A stretch of 64,000 nt of DNA from Jejuia sp049889775 (GTDB taxonomy: Bacteria > Bacteroidota > Bacteroidia > Flavobacteriales > Flavobacteriaceae): contig JBMHCT010000013.1 of the NCBI GenBank assembly GCA_049889775.1, positions 1 to 64,000 on the forward strand. Reading direction: 5' to 3'. Shown here in pieces: positions 53,801-60,957 of this stretch; position 1 is the stretch's first letter; each line of letters starts with the position of its first letter. The notes beneath the pieces are model-generated. The model saw only the letters and a list, made by a program, of their open reading frames with translations, was not told the origin of the DNA and ran no database searches. Made by a program: the position numbers and the translations under genes.

Positions 53801-55793
53801 CTGTTACATCGCCATCACCATTTTGATAATTTGTGTCTGCCGAATTTCCTGCGCCAGATTCATCTACATCAAAAATGGTGTCATTATCACTATCCAAATC
53901 TAAGTGGTTAGGTACTGAATCACCATCTGAATCAATAGGTGTAGTGCCTTCAGCAAGATCGTACATACCATTTCCATTAGAGTCCACCCATGAACTTGAA
54001 CCAGTTAATGTTGCATTACCTTCACTGTAGCTTCCTAAACCAGTTTCAACTACATCTGGAATACCATCATTGTCAGAATCTAAATCAAAAACATCTGCAA
54101 CACCATCGCCATCAGTATCACAAAGTGTTTGGGAAATTACAATATCGTCAATGGCTAAATCGTTTCCTGCTCCTCCAACTTCGTTGTTAATAAAGTAAAC
54201 GTAAAACTCACTTACATTAAAAGTTAAGTCTGCTGTAAATTGATGCCAGCTATTTTCAGCATCACCATTTATAGATGGGTCAATGTCTCCTGTTGTAATT
54301 GAGGCTAGGACATTATTATTAACGTCTCTAAACTCTACTAAAATATTTGGTCTTAATCGAGTTGCAATTCCTGGAGCCGTGGTGGTATCTAAATTCAACA
54401 CCCAAAAACTATAGGTAATTGGTACGTTGGGTAATGCCCCAATAATGGTAGCGGTATAAAACGTACCAGGATCGTAAGAGGCATTAAACATAGCCATTCT
54501 TCCATTTGTGTCTCCAGACGTGTGATCTTCACCAGTATACCAGTAGTCATCTGCCCATGATGCTACTTCTCCATTTGGAGTGTCGTCTGTCCCATCGCCA
54601 TCTCCTGCCTTGTAATAAACCGTATACTCACCATCATTTAAACTCATATTGCTTAGAGACGGACATTCTGTAACATTTGTGCCTACAGTACCATCTTCAT
54701 AACAATACGTTGTAATGGCATCATATGTTGTGTTAATAGTGGTTCTGTTGCCTTCTCCAAAAGTTTCATTTAGAAACTTATAATTGGTAGTAGTTGCTGT
54801 TGCGGAGTTTTTACAAGAGGTTTCTTCTATGCCATCTTCTATCCCATCATTATCGTCATCAATATCTACGTTATCTAGAACACCATCACCGTCACTGTCA
54901 AAAAAGTTTTGCTCCGCTCTAGCTTCAATTTCAAATGTATATGTACCTTCATCTGAATCATCATTTGATACTGTAACAGTTGACGTCTTGGTGCCTAAAG
55001 ATGCCGAATTAAATTGAATCGTGAATGTTGTAGAGCCACTAGTAGCAACTACGGGTGAACTATAAAAAGGCGCTATTATTGAAAAATCTGTTGTATTAGA
55101 TAACACTATGCTGGTAATATTTAAATCTGCTCCTCCGTAATTATTTATAATGTATGTCCTAGAAATTTGCGTTCCAAAATTTGCGGTTCCAAAATGTGTA
55201 TGATCAGAATTATTAGGGGTAGCATCACCATCTGCAATGGTTATGGCATTTCCTTGAATATCTATTTCAGCTTCTGATACTTTTACAATTACGTCATCAA
55301 AATAACTATACTCCCAATTACTGTCAGCATTACTTGTAAATCGGAATTGAGAAGTTGATGATAAACCACTTGTAACAGTTATGTAAAATTCATATTTCAA
55401 ATTGTTTGAAGTGAAATCTGTACCCAATGCATAAGTTTTTAAGGTAGACCAACTTGAACCATTGTAGTATTCAACAGAAAAACCTTCTCCAGTATCAAGT
55501 CCTCTTCCAATAAAGGAAAATGAAAAGTCGATAGAACTGTAAGATGAAAGATTTAGAGTTGGAGAAGTTGTGTAATTATTAGACGTATCATCATCCTTAG
55601 AGTAAATACTCTGATTACCATTTGCAGCATAAACAGGATCGGTATTAAGGCCAGAATCTGAACCGCCATCAGTCCAACTTTGTAATCCACTTTCAAAATC
55701 GTAAGAAGCAATGGTTTGCGCCCAAGAATTTAGGCTGGTGAAAACGAGAGATAAAACAAGTACTATCCTAAATAGGTTGGTATTTTTCTTCAT
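50874..55793 (-). CDS. Giant multidomain secreted protein with T9SS type A sorting domain
   Basis: 1639 residues exported by Sec (signal ending SLNSWAQ) and then by the Type IX system. Order: jelly-roll-like region 26-170; a choice-of-anchor D/ASH-like domain (about 175-290); thrombospondin type 3 calcium repeats (DSDGDGVLDNVDIDDDNDGI and others, about 295-325 and 560-840) interrupted by a second jelly-roll-like domain; a LamG/concanavalin-like domain (WSGASLMTWLKIDPSS, WVHIAATYSSSNSLMALYVN, about 855-1000); a long region to about 1550; and the C-terminal sorting domain (FSILGQSLFSLDVN, then GNYIIKIETEYGVISKKVLV). Probably a cell-surface adhesin or glycan-binding structural protein; no catalytic motif seen. 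It has its own promoter and terminator. Confidence 0.92.
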   Translation of the reverse strand: MKKNTNLFRIVLVLSLVFTSLNSWAQTIASYDFESGLQSWTDGGSDSGLNTDPVYAANGNQSIYSKDDDTSNNYTTSPTLNLSSYSSIDFSFSFIGRGLDTGEGFSVEYYNGSSWSTLKTYALGTDFTSNNLKYEFYITVTSGLSSTSQFRFTSNADSNWEYSYFDDVIVKVSEAEIDIQGNAITIADGDATPNNSDHTHFGTANFGTQISRTYIINNYGGADLNITSIVLSNTTDFSIIAPFYSSPVVATSGSTTFTIQFNSASLGTKTSTVTVSNDDSDEGTYTFEIEARAEQNFFDSDGDGVLDNVDIDDDNDGIEDGIEETSCKNSATATTTNYKFLNETFGEGNRTTINTTYDAITTYCYEDGTVGTNVTECPSLSNMSLNDGEYTVYYKAGDGDGTDDTPNGEVASWADDYWYTGEDHTSGDTNGRMAMFNASYDPGTFYTATIIGALPNVPITYSFWVLNLDTTTAPGIATRLRPNILVEFRDVNNNVLASITTGDIDPSINGDAENSWHQFTADLTFNVSEFYVYFINNEVGGAGNDLAIDDIVISQTLCDTDGDGVADVFDLDSDNDGIPDVVETGLGSYSEGNATLTGSSSWVDSNGNGMYDLAEGTTPIDSDGDSVPNHLDLDSDNDTIFDVDESGAGNSADTNYQNGDGDVTGDGVGDGTDTDTVRETDINSDGTIEYFTDGILDLYDFFEGSSMSTGFGNSNQGTTGTGWEYYVVDTDNDGTPDYLDTTSDGSTYDISHTLYASLDGNNDGIIDDTSDTEGDGILDLFDTNDAVFGSPRDLNDKFLLYFDGRNDYADESTVIDEWSGASLMTWLKIDPSSTGEQFIMGQDEFYLKLNTDKTVSAYADSKTVKSSSALTTNYWVHIAATYSSSNSLMALYVNGEQVSTTAISGALNSDSSSFTLGRAPDTSDKYFHGCLDEVRVFNKALSANELRKMIYQEIEENAGNVKGVEIPRDITDFVSPSTETPLPWSNLVRYYRMDTYKDDIIDDVSTTSIDTDSGTKIYNVKTIDKQTAPLPFTTHSDGDLPTAVDVSGDGVNGNDAITYDWSIVKIQNENTHYNSTQKHLALIVDATDASTSNPIVLTVGNDSELNVSWYLKLDGKIDLEGESQLVQGEESYLDPTSSGTLEKDQQGTADTYTYNYWSSPVGLSNGTTNNNAFTAADIFTNVTFTSSGYDGSASPLTLADYWIWKFSNKTSGSYSQWQHARSTGSILPGEGFTMKGPGSGGISTDQNYVLEGKPNNGDINLSISAGNDYLVGNPYPSAIDAHQFILDNGPVIDSVDVGPTINGTLYFWEHWGGGSHLLREYQGGYATYSLSGSTPAASKGTNDPDVGTGGVPTKLPGRYIPVAQGFFVTGESSGTIQFNNGQRVFQTEDGTNSLFVKTGNTKKTASNSSKELDTRIKLRLGFNSVNGIHRQLLATVDSLASEDYDWGFDAPHIDEQMDDMYWLIDDKKYTIQGIDTFDATIVIPFGIHTKTDGQNLITIDKLENFPSDKDIYLHDKELDIYHDLRESDYSINVPAGSYLNRFEITFAKSQTLSTSDIIDSNNIEIFYSNENETIVINNPTAKNIKVIEMFSILGQSLFSLDVNSNETNINYKATKIATGNYIIKIETEYGVISKKVLVQ

Positions 55794-55800
55794 AAGTAGG

Positions 55801-55911
55801 TTATTTAGTTGGGGACTAAATAATTAGCGTGTTACTTTCACTATGGCGAATATACACTTTTTTTTACAATATTCGACGAAAAGCAATAAAATTCGATAAA
55901 AAACAAAAATA
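55801..55911 (-). promoter_or_regulatory. Promoter box and leader hairpin of the T9SS protein gene
   Basis: CAAAAATA at 55904-55911 reads TATTTTTG on the minus strand (perfect -7 box; no -33 TTG). The leader of about 100 bases contains a perfect 9-bp stem, TTATTTAGT/ACTAAATAA (55801-55823), ending eight bases before the ATG. Confidence 0.45.
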
Positions 55912-56020
55912 TTTAAAGATATGAATAAATCAGAAAAGCTTAATACTTATAAATCCTTTCATGATGATGATAATCTAAATGAACATTTTATATTGTCATT
56001 TTTTTTAGAAAACTGGTTAA

Positions 56021-57217
56021 ATGCAAAAGAGAATTGCAGTAAAATTAAATGCTAAAGGCGAACAATTTGTAATTAAAGGGCATCCATGGGTGTTTTCAAA
56101 TAACATTATTAAAGTAAATAATGATGCTAAAACAGGAGATTTAGCCATTATTTTCAGTAAGAACAAAAATCGTCTTATTGGTATAGGCTTATATGATGCC
56201 GATTCTCCAATTCGCATAAAAATGCTGTATTCTGGTTATGAGAAGGTAGATATAAATGCTATTTTTTTTCAAAAGAAAATATTGAAGGCTTTTGAGATAA
56301 GAAAGCCTTTATTGTTTACTAATACAAATAGTTATCGATTACTATTTGGAGAAAACGATGGTTTCCCAGGTTTAATTGCAGATGTTTATAATTCAGTATT
56401 AGTTGTGAAACTATATTCAGAAACATGGTTGCCTTATTTAGAGGACATTATATCAAGTTTACAAGAAGTTTCAAATGCAGAAACTGTCGTTATGCGATTG
56501 AGCAGAAATTTACAACAGTCTAAAGCGCATCAATTTAAAGACGGACAAGTCATTTACGGTATCCTAGAAAATGAAGTTGTACAATTTATAGAACATGGTG
56601 TAAACTTTTCGGCAAATGTCATTAAAGGACATAAAACTGGTTATTTTTTAGACCATCGCGCTAACAGAAAACAGGTGGGAGAATGGAGTAGAAGTAAAAC
56701 TGTATTGGACGTCTTTTCTTATGCCGGTGGTTTCTCAGTTCATGCTCTTGCCAAAGGCGCAAAGGAAGTTACTAGTTTAGACATTAGTAAACAGGCATTG
56801 GAAATCGCTGTCGAAAACGGAAAGTTAAATAAGTACTCTGGAACACACAAAACGATAGCAGGCGATGCTTTTGAAGAACTACAAAAACTTATAAACAACA
56901 GAAATACTTATGATGTTGTAGTTATCGATCCACCAAGTTTTGCAAAACAGGCTTCTGAAATTGAACGCGCCAAAAAAAAATACCAACAATTGGCAGATTT
57001 AGGAGAACAGCTTACCGCGAGAAATGGGTTACTTGTTTTAGCCTCATGTTCTTCCAGAATAACAACAGAAACGTTCTATCACATCAATGATAAGGTATTG
57101 TCTGGCAAATCAAGACAATGGAAATTAAAATTGAAAACCCAACACGATGTAGACCATCCTATTGGGTTTCCTGAAGGTGCTTATTTAAAAAGTGGGTACT
57201 ATCAATTTTTAGAATAG
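56021..57217 (+). CDS. Class I SAM-dependent rRNA methyltransferase (RlmI-like)
   Basis: 398 residues. N-terminal PUA domain (VKLNAKGEQFVIKGHPWVFS, 7-75), a middle RNA-binding domain and a Rossmann methyltransferase with motif I VLDVFSYAGGFSVHALAKGA, motif IV VVIDPPSFAK and ASCSSRITTETF. Members make 5-methylcytosine in 23S rRNA (RlmI, C1962 in E. coli); no catalytic Cys assignment is attempted beyond SCSS. It converges on the PepSY-like gene with five bases between stops. Confidence 0.92.
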   Translation: MQKRIAVKLNAKGEQFVIKGHPWVFSNNIIKVNNDAKTGDLAIIFSKNKNRLIGIGLYDADSPIRIKMLYSGYEKVDINAIFFQKKILKAFEIRKPLLFTNTNSYRLLFGENDGFPGLIADVYNSVLVVKLYSETWLPYLEDIISSLQEVSNAETVVMRLSRNLQQSKAHQFKDGQVIYGILENEVVQFIEHGVNFSANVIKGHKTGYFLDHRANRKQVGEWSRSKTVLDVFSYAGGFSVHALAKGAKEVTSLDISKQALEIAVENGKLNKYSGTHKTIAGDAFEELQKLINNRNTYDVVVIDPPSFAKQASEIERAKKKYQQLADLGEQLTARNGLLVLASCSSRITTETFYHINDKVLSGKSRQWKLKLKTQHDVDHPIGFPEGAYLKSGYYQFLE

Positions 57218-57222
57218 TTAGT

Positions 57223-57723
57223 TTAAATAAGTTCTCCTTTGGCGCTGGTTTTTAAAACAATAACAGTTTTATCATTTTTTAGTTTAATTTGATATTCCTG
57301 TTTTAAACCTGAAACCTCGCTATTATATTTCACAAAATACTTGTCTTCAACAATAGCATATTTTGGAAATTTTTGGGATACAACATCCAAAACCATTCTT
57401 GGTAGTCTTACATTTTTATAAACTTCCTGTGTTTTAATAATTTTTCCATCTTTATTGAATGAGGCTGTTATGCTACCCTGTGGTGTTTTAAACGTTACTT
57501 GGTAAATATCATCCTTATCATCAAATAAGTCTAATATGTTAGAGTGGTTGTAGTTTAAAAGTGCGTGCTCTAACTTTTGTACATATGCGCAACGATTTTT
57601 TGATATGTCTAAATCAGAATAATTTAGAGTTTCGGAAATCACAGTTTCTGGTAGAGCAATGGTTTGAGCAAAAGATAAACAGGATAGAAATAAGATGACA
57701 ATACTGGATACTACAGTTTTCAT
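57223..57723 (-). CDS. Secreted PepSY-like protein
   Basis: About 166 residues from the ATG at 57723; an earlier in-frame ATG (57747) lies upstream of the -7 box and would disrupt the signal. Signal peptide MKTVVSSIVILFLSCLSFAQ. The C-terminal half (GSITASFNKDGKIIKTQEVY, LPRMVLDVVSQKFPKYAIVE, YQIKLKNDKTVIVLKTSAKG) matches the repeating strand-helix layout of PepSY-like/BLIP-like periplasmic domains. The function is unknown; such proteins may act as protease inhibitors or binding proteins. It is divergent from the nitronate monooxygenase gene, with matching palindromes in both promoters. Confidence 0.8.
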   Translation of the reverse strand: MKTVVSSIVILFLSCLSFAQTIALPETVISETLNYSDLDISKNRCAYVQKLEHALLNYNHSNILDLFDDKDDIYQVTFKTPQGSITASFNKDGKIIKTQEVYKNVRLPRMVLDVVSQKFPKYAIVEDKYFVKYNSEVSGLKQEYQIKLKNDKTVIVLKTSAKGELI

Positions 57724-57744
57724 AATAAAGGATTTGTTTTGGTT

Positions 57745-57767
57745 CAAAATTAATTATGCATGCATAA
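57745..57767 (-). promoter_or_regulatory. Promoter and palindromic operator of the PepSY-like gene
   Basis: TAATTTTG on the minus strand (57752-57745) is a perfect -7 box. The 14-bp perfect palindrome TTATGCATGCATAA (57754-57767) lies directly upstream of it, within the -7/-33 spacer. The same 16 bases, TATGCATGCATAATAA, recur at 57851-57866. A further dyad, ATGATA-AA-TATCAT, is at 57775-57788. Confidence 0.72.
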
Positions 57768-57850
57768 TAAAAAAATGATAAATATCATGTTATCAGTATT
57801 TTATGTTAAAATATTAAGATTGATAAGCTAACCTCTTGAATTTCAATTAC

Positions 57851-57879
57851 TATGCATGCATAATAATTTAGTATATTTG
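57851..57879 (+). promoter_or_regulatory. Promoter and palindromic operator of the nitronate monooxygenase gene
   Basis: TATGCATGCATA (57851-57862) lies nine bases before a perfect -7 box TATATTTG (57872-57879); the ATG follows 15 bases later. No -33 TTG is in place. Together with the copy at 57754 this suggests one regulator controls both divergent genes. Confidence 0.72.
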
Positions 57880-57894
57880 ATAAAATATTTTCAA

Positions 57895-58842
57895 ATGGCT
57901 ACAAAACTTACAGATTTACTAAATATTAAGTATCCTATTATTCAGGCACCAATGTTTTTAGTATCTAATGTTGAAATGGTAACTGAGGCAATGCATGGTG
58001 GTATTGCAGGCTGTATTCCTGCATTAAACTATAGAGCTTTAGATGAACTTAGAGGAGCTTTAAGAACGCTAAAGGCAGCAAAACCTAAAGGTGGGTCTTT
58101 TGGCTTTAATTTAATAGTAAATAAATCTAACTTAAAATACAAGGCACAGTTAGAAGTGATTTGCGAAGAGGGATGCGATTTTATTATCACATCTTTAGGA
58201 AGTCCAGAGGAAACAATCAAAGAGGCACATAAAGTTGGTATAAAGGTGTTTTGCGATGTCGTTGATTTAAAATTCGCAAAGAAAGTTGAAGCTTTAGGAG
58301 CCGATGCAGTTATTGCAGTGAATAATGAAGCAGGTGGACATAGAGGTAATATATCCCCAGAGAATTTGATTAAGGAACTAACTGAAAATTGTAATATTCC
58401 TATAATTTCGGCTGGAGGTGTAGGCTGTAAAGCTGATATTGATGAAATGCTAGGTTATGGGGCCGCTGGAGTTTCAGTGGGCAGTCCCTTTATAGCTTCT
58501 GTAGAAGCCGGTGTAACACAAGAATATAAACAGGCATGTGTAGATTATGGTGCCAAAGATATCGTAATGACAGAACGTATTTCAGGTACGCCTTGCACAG
58601 TCATTAATACACCTTATGTTCAAAAGATAGGTACAAAATCTACGTGGATTGAGAATTTGCTGAATAAAAACAGAAAACTCAAAAAATGGGTGAAAATGAT
58701 CCGCTTTTCTATAGGAATGAAAGCTACTGAAAAAGCCGCAAAAAAAGCAACTTATAAAACGGTTTGGGTAGCGGGACCGAGTATTGAGCATACAAAGGCT
58801 ATTTTACCAGTTAAGGATATTATCAAAAAGTTAGTAAGCTAA
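57895..58842 (+). CDS. Nitronate monooxygenase family protein (FMN-dependent)
   Basis: 315 residues from the ATG at 57895. The open frame begins earlier at 57856, but that ATG is inside the operator and upstream of the -7 box. A TIM-barrel FMN enzyme: YPIIQAPMFLVSNVEM, GGIAGCIPALNY, GSFGFNLIVN, VNNEAGGHRG with the catalytic His, and phosphate-binding ISAGGVG and GVSVGSPFIAS. It oxidises alkyl nitronates such as propionate-3-nitronate, or a related substrate; some members are enoyl reductases. It is divergent from the PepSY-like gene and followed by a dispersed repeat. Confidence 0.9.
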   Translation: MATKLTDLLNIKYPIIQAPMFLVSNVEMVTEAMHGGIAGCIPALNYRALDELRGALRTLKAAKPKGGSFGFNLIVNKSNLKYKAQLEVICEEGCDFIITSLGSPEETIKEAHKVGIKVFCDVVDLKFAKKVEALGADAVIAVNNEAGGHRGNISPENLIKELTENCNIPIISAGGVGCKADIDEMLGYGAAGVSVGSPFIASVEAGVTQEYKQACVDYGAKDIVMTERISGTPCTVINTPYVQKIGTKSTWIENLLNKNRKLKKWVKMIRFSIGMKATEKAAKKATYKTVWVAGPSIEHTKAILPVKDIIKKLVS

Positions 58843-58881
58843 AATAATTGAAGGGATAAATATTAAAAATTTTCTGTTGTT

Positions 58882-58969
58882 GGGCGTTCCCCTGCGGGTC
58901 GCGCTTTCCGTTAAAAGTTTTGGCTCGATGCGCCTCACCAAAAGCTACCACTGCAATCGCTAACGCGGG
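58882..58969 (-). repeat. Dispersed intergenic repeat, copy B
   Basis: Read on the minus strand it starts CCCGCGTTAGCGATTG, contains AACGGAAAGCGCGACCC and ends GAACGCCC, the same conserved ends as copy A at 9547-9640. The middle (about 35 bases) is unrelated. It lies downstream of the nitronate monooxygenase gene, next to the Shedu cassette. Confidence 0.7.
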
Positions 58970-59038
58970 TTTATTCGCTAGCTTAGTTCTTTGGGCTTAG
59001 AGTAGTATTTATTTTGAGAGGTTCGTTTGACCGGTCTC

Positions 59039-59159
59039 GGCTATGAGTAGTTGCGTGGGTTAGCACTTAACTTTGCAAGTACACACCAAACTGAAAATCC
59101 GCGAGGATTTTCAGAAGTAGGCGAGAACAAGCAATTACTTATAGCCATTGTTGTAAGCC
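59039..59159. repeat. Long stem-loop element and inverted repeat bordering the Shedu cassette (left side)
   Basis: GGCTATGAGTAGTTGC (59039-59054) pairs over 16 bases with GCAATTACTTATAGCC (59131-59146) if G-T pairs are allowed. Inside it CTGAAAATCC-GCGA-GGATTTTCAG (59091-59114) is a perfect hairpin with a GNRA-type loop. GTTGTAAGCC (59150-59159), the left inverted repeat of the cassette, follows at once. With copy B, this accounts for most of the 320-base gene-free gap. Confidence 0.7.
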
Positions 59160-59163
59160 GTTT

Positions 59164-59493
59164 TTATTCTTCCATTCTTTCATCTCGATTACCTTTAATG
59201 GCAAGATAAAAATTTTGGTTTGGGTTAATATTATATTTATTCAGTTTAGATTCAACGTCTTTTTTTATCGACTCCAAATCTCTATTAATTGTAATGTTTT
59301 TTAAAATAACTATGGCCTCTTCAATTCCATCAACAATAGTTTCAACAGAAAAATCAATATTCATTGGACTATTTGACATTTCGATGTCGAAAAAAGTTCC
59401 AGCTTGTAATGTTTCTTTTTTACTCCAAATCAATTTATTATTTGGTTGATGAAGGAATTCAGAAATCTTCTCAATTTTTTCGTCAGTAGTCAT
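59164..59493 (-). CDS. Unknown small protein paired with the Shedu-domain gene
   Basis: 109 residues, no signal peptide or membrane segment. It starts MTTDEKIEKISEFLHQPNN, has a central beta-rich part (LQAGTFFDIEMSNSPMNIDF) and a helical, charged C-terminal half (INRDLESIKKDVESKLNKYN, then NFYLAIKGNRDERMEE). I do not recognise a family. Its ATG follows the TAA of the Shedu-domain gene without a gap, so translation is coupled and the two products probably act together. It lies inside the inverted repeats bounding the cassette. It could be an immunity, regulatory or accessory protein; this is inference. Confidence 0.7.
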   Translation of the reverse strand: MTTDEKIEKISEFLHQPNNKLIWSKKETLQAGTFFDIEMSNSPMNIDFSVETIVDGIEEAIVILKNITINRDLESIKKDVESKLNKYNINPNQNFYLAIKGNRDERMEE

Positions 59494-60723
59494 TTATTTG
59501 ATTTTTATTTTGTCTAAAAGGTTTTTAAGACGTTCAAGAAGTTCGTCATATAATACAAACTCTATGTCTTTTAAACTCTCTCGAAGATTTTTAAAGTGAT
59601 TTAGTTTTTTCTTTGTGTTCAATTCCTTTGTGGAACCTGCAACAATTATCACTCTCGGATTTATAATGTTGACATCTATTCCTTCTTCGCTTTCAGTTTC
59701 GGTTTCTTCTTTAATTGCCTTGGTATAACTAATAGCATTTTCCTTTGATTTTTGTAGATAATCAGTTGCTTGTGCGATTACCATAGAAACATCTTTTGTC
59801 CAATACCACGTTTTATGACTTGAATCGTATTGAATTAAAGGCGTACTACTTTTTTTTAGTTCATAAAAGTCAATGTATCCATAAATATCAACCAAAACCA
59901 AATCAGGATATTTTGTTATTCCTGTAGCAATATTTTTATAGTTGATTTTATGTGCGTATCGTGTGTCAAAAAGTGTAATGTATTCATCAAAAAATTTCTG
60001 CCAAGAACTTTCTGGTGGATTTTCCTTTAACAAGGATTCATATTTAGCAATGATTTCTTGAAGTGTTAGGATTTGAGCATTTTTTTGAAGTCCAAATGTC
60101 ATTCTTTTGACTAAATCCGCTCTTTTATATTTTTTCGAAGCATCCACATAAAAATCCCCAATTTTTTCAATATCATCAGCCGTTAGTTGGTCAATTAGTT
60201 TTTGATTAAGGTTTCTTAAAATCAGCTTTTTGTTATTATTTGTCTCTTTATAGTCAAAAGCTATTTCTGGAAATATATCTACTAAAAAATTTTTAATTAG
60301 AATTTTTTTAGTGTCGTTACAAGCTCTTTGTTCTTGATTTGTACTTGAAATTAATGCTGAAAGGTCATTTAGATTTAGAAAAAGGTTTTTTCGAACTTTT
60401 TTAGACTCAATCTCTTCTGATATTATGATTTTATTTATTCGCTTATCATCGAATTGATACCTAAAAAAACTGTTTACTGTATTGTCACTAAATCCATAAC
60501 CAAATGAACTAAACAGATAAGGAATTTCTTCAAAATCTCTTAATTCAATTTGTTTTATAGTTTGTCCATCGTAGTCGAAAAAATAATCTTTCCCTTTTTG
60601 TTCATAGATTTTAACGAATTCCTTTTCCTCATCTTCTTTGTGTTGGCGATATACGACTTTTTTACCTCCAACTTTTTCTTCGAAGAGAATTAACTTTTTA
60701 GTTTCTTGGAATTGTTCTTTCAT
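59494..60723 (-). CDS. Shedu-type defence protein (DUF4263 nuclease domain)
   Basis: 409 residues. The C-terminal half (about 230-405) has the Shedu SduA/DUF4263 layout, a PD-(D/E)xK nuclease fold: PPESSWQKFFDEY, then YPDLVLVDIYGYIDFYELKK with Asp274, Glu288 and Lys290 as candidate catalytic residues, a Trp-rich stretch (KTWYW), Gln318 in IAQATDYLQ, and IINPRVIIVAG. The N-terminal 230 residues are an uncharacterised sensor-like region. Shedu is a known anti-phage system that cuts DNA, usually as a single gene; here a 109-residue gene is fused in translation downstream. The gene is bounded by 10-bp inverted repeats, as for a mobile cassette. Confidence 0.82.
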   Translation of the reverse strand: MKEQFQETKKLILFEEKVGGKKVVYRQHKEDEEKEFVKIYEQKGKDYFFDYDGQTIKQIELRDFEEIPYLFSSFGYGFSDNTVNSFFRYQFDDKRINKIIISEEIESKKVRKNLFLNLNDLSALISSTNQEQRACNDTKKILIKNFLVDIFPEIAFDYKETNNNKKLILRNLNQKLIDQLTADDIEKIGDFYVDASKKYKRADLVKRMTFGLQKNAQILTLQEIIAKYESLLKENPPESSWQKFFDEYITLFDTRYAHKINYKNIATGITKYPDLVLVDIYGYIDFYELKKSSTPLIQYDSSHKTWYWTKDVSMVIAQATDYLQKSKENAISYTKAIKEETETESEEGIDVNIINPRVIIVAGSTKELNTKKKLNHFKNLRESLKDIEFVLYDELLERLKNLLDKIKIK

Positions 60724-60741
60724 ATGTTGGTTTTCTCAAAT

Positions 60742-60792
60742 GGCTTACAACGTGGTTACGGATATTTGCCGTTGGTTAATGGCTTATATCCG
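60742..60792. repeat. Right inverted repeat and stem-loop bordering the Shedu cassette
   Basis: GGCTTACAAC (60742-60751) is the exact inverted match of 59150-59159. Seven bases further, CGGATAT-TT-GCC (60759-60770) pairs with GGC-TT-ATATCCG (60781-60792) around a 10-base loop, with a symmetrical TT/TT internal loop. The arrangement mirrors the left side (repeat plus stem-loop). The rest of the gap to purM shows only the purM promoter. Confidence 0.65.
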
Positions 60793-60912
60793 CCGGTAAA
60801 CGAAGGTAGCAGAAATTTTTTACAAAGTCAAGTTTTTAAACTTAATTAAAGCAGTATTTCTTAGTTAAAAACCCCGTTAATAAATCACTGTTTATTGTGG
60901 GCTTCATGATAC

Positions 60913-60940
60913 TTGATTTTTAAAATATTCCGTTTCTTTG
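60913..60940 (+). promoter_or_regulatory. Candidate purM promoter
   Basis: TTG (60913-60915) and TTTCTTTG (60933-60940), 17 bases apart, match the flavobacterial consensus except for one base of the -7 box. The ATG lies 17 bases downstream. Confidence 0.5.
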
Positions 60941-60957
60941 CAGCACAATAAGCAACC

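Noticed and set aside
55921..56052. A 43-codon frame (MNKSEKLNTYKSFHDDDN...) overlapping the start of the rRNA methyltransferase gene
   Set aside because: It overlaps a certain gene by about 30 bases in another frame, has no recognisable pattern and lies in the presumed leader.
60742..60805. Integron attC site next to the Shedu gene
   Set aside because: The hairpin does not carry the RYYYAAC/GTTRRRY core sites and no integron integrase is visible.
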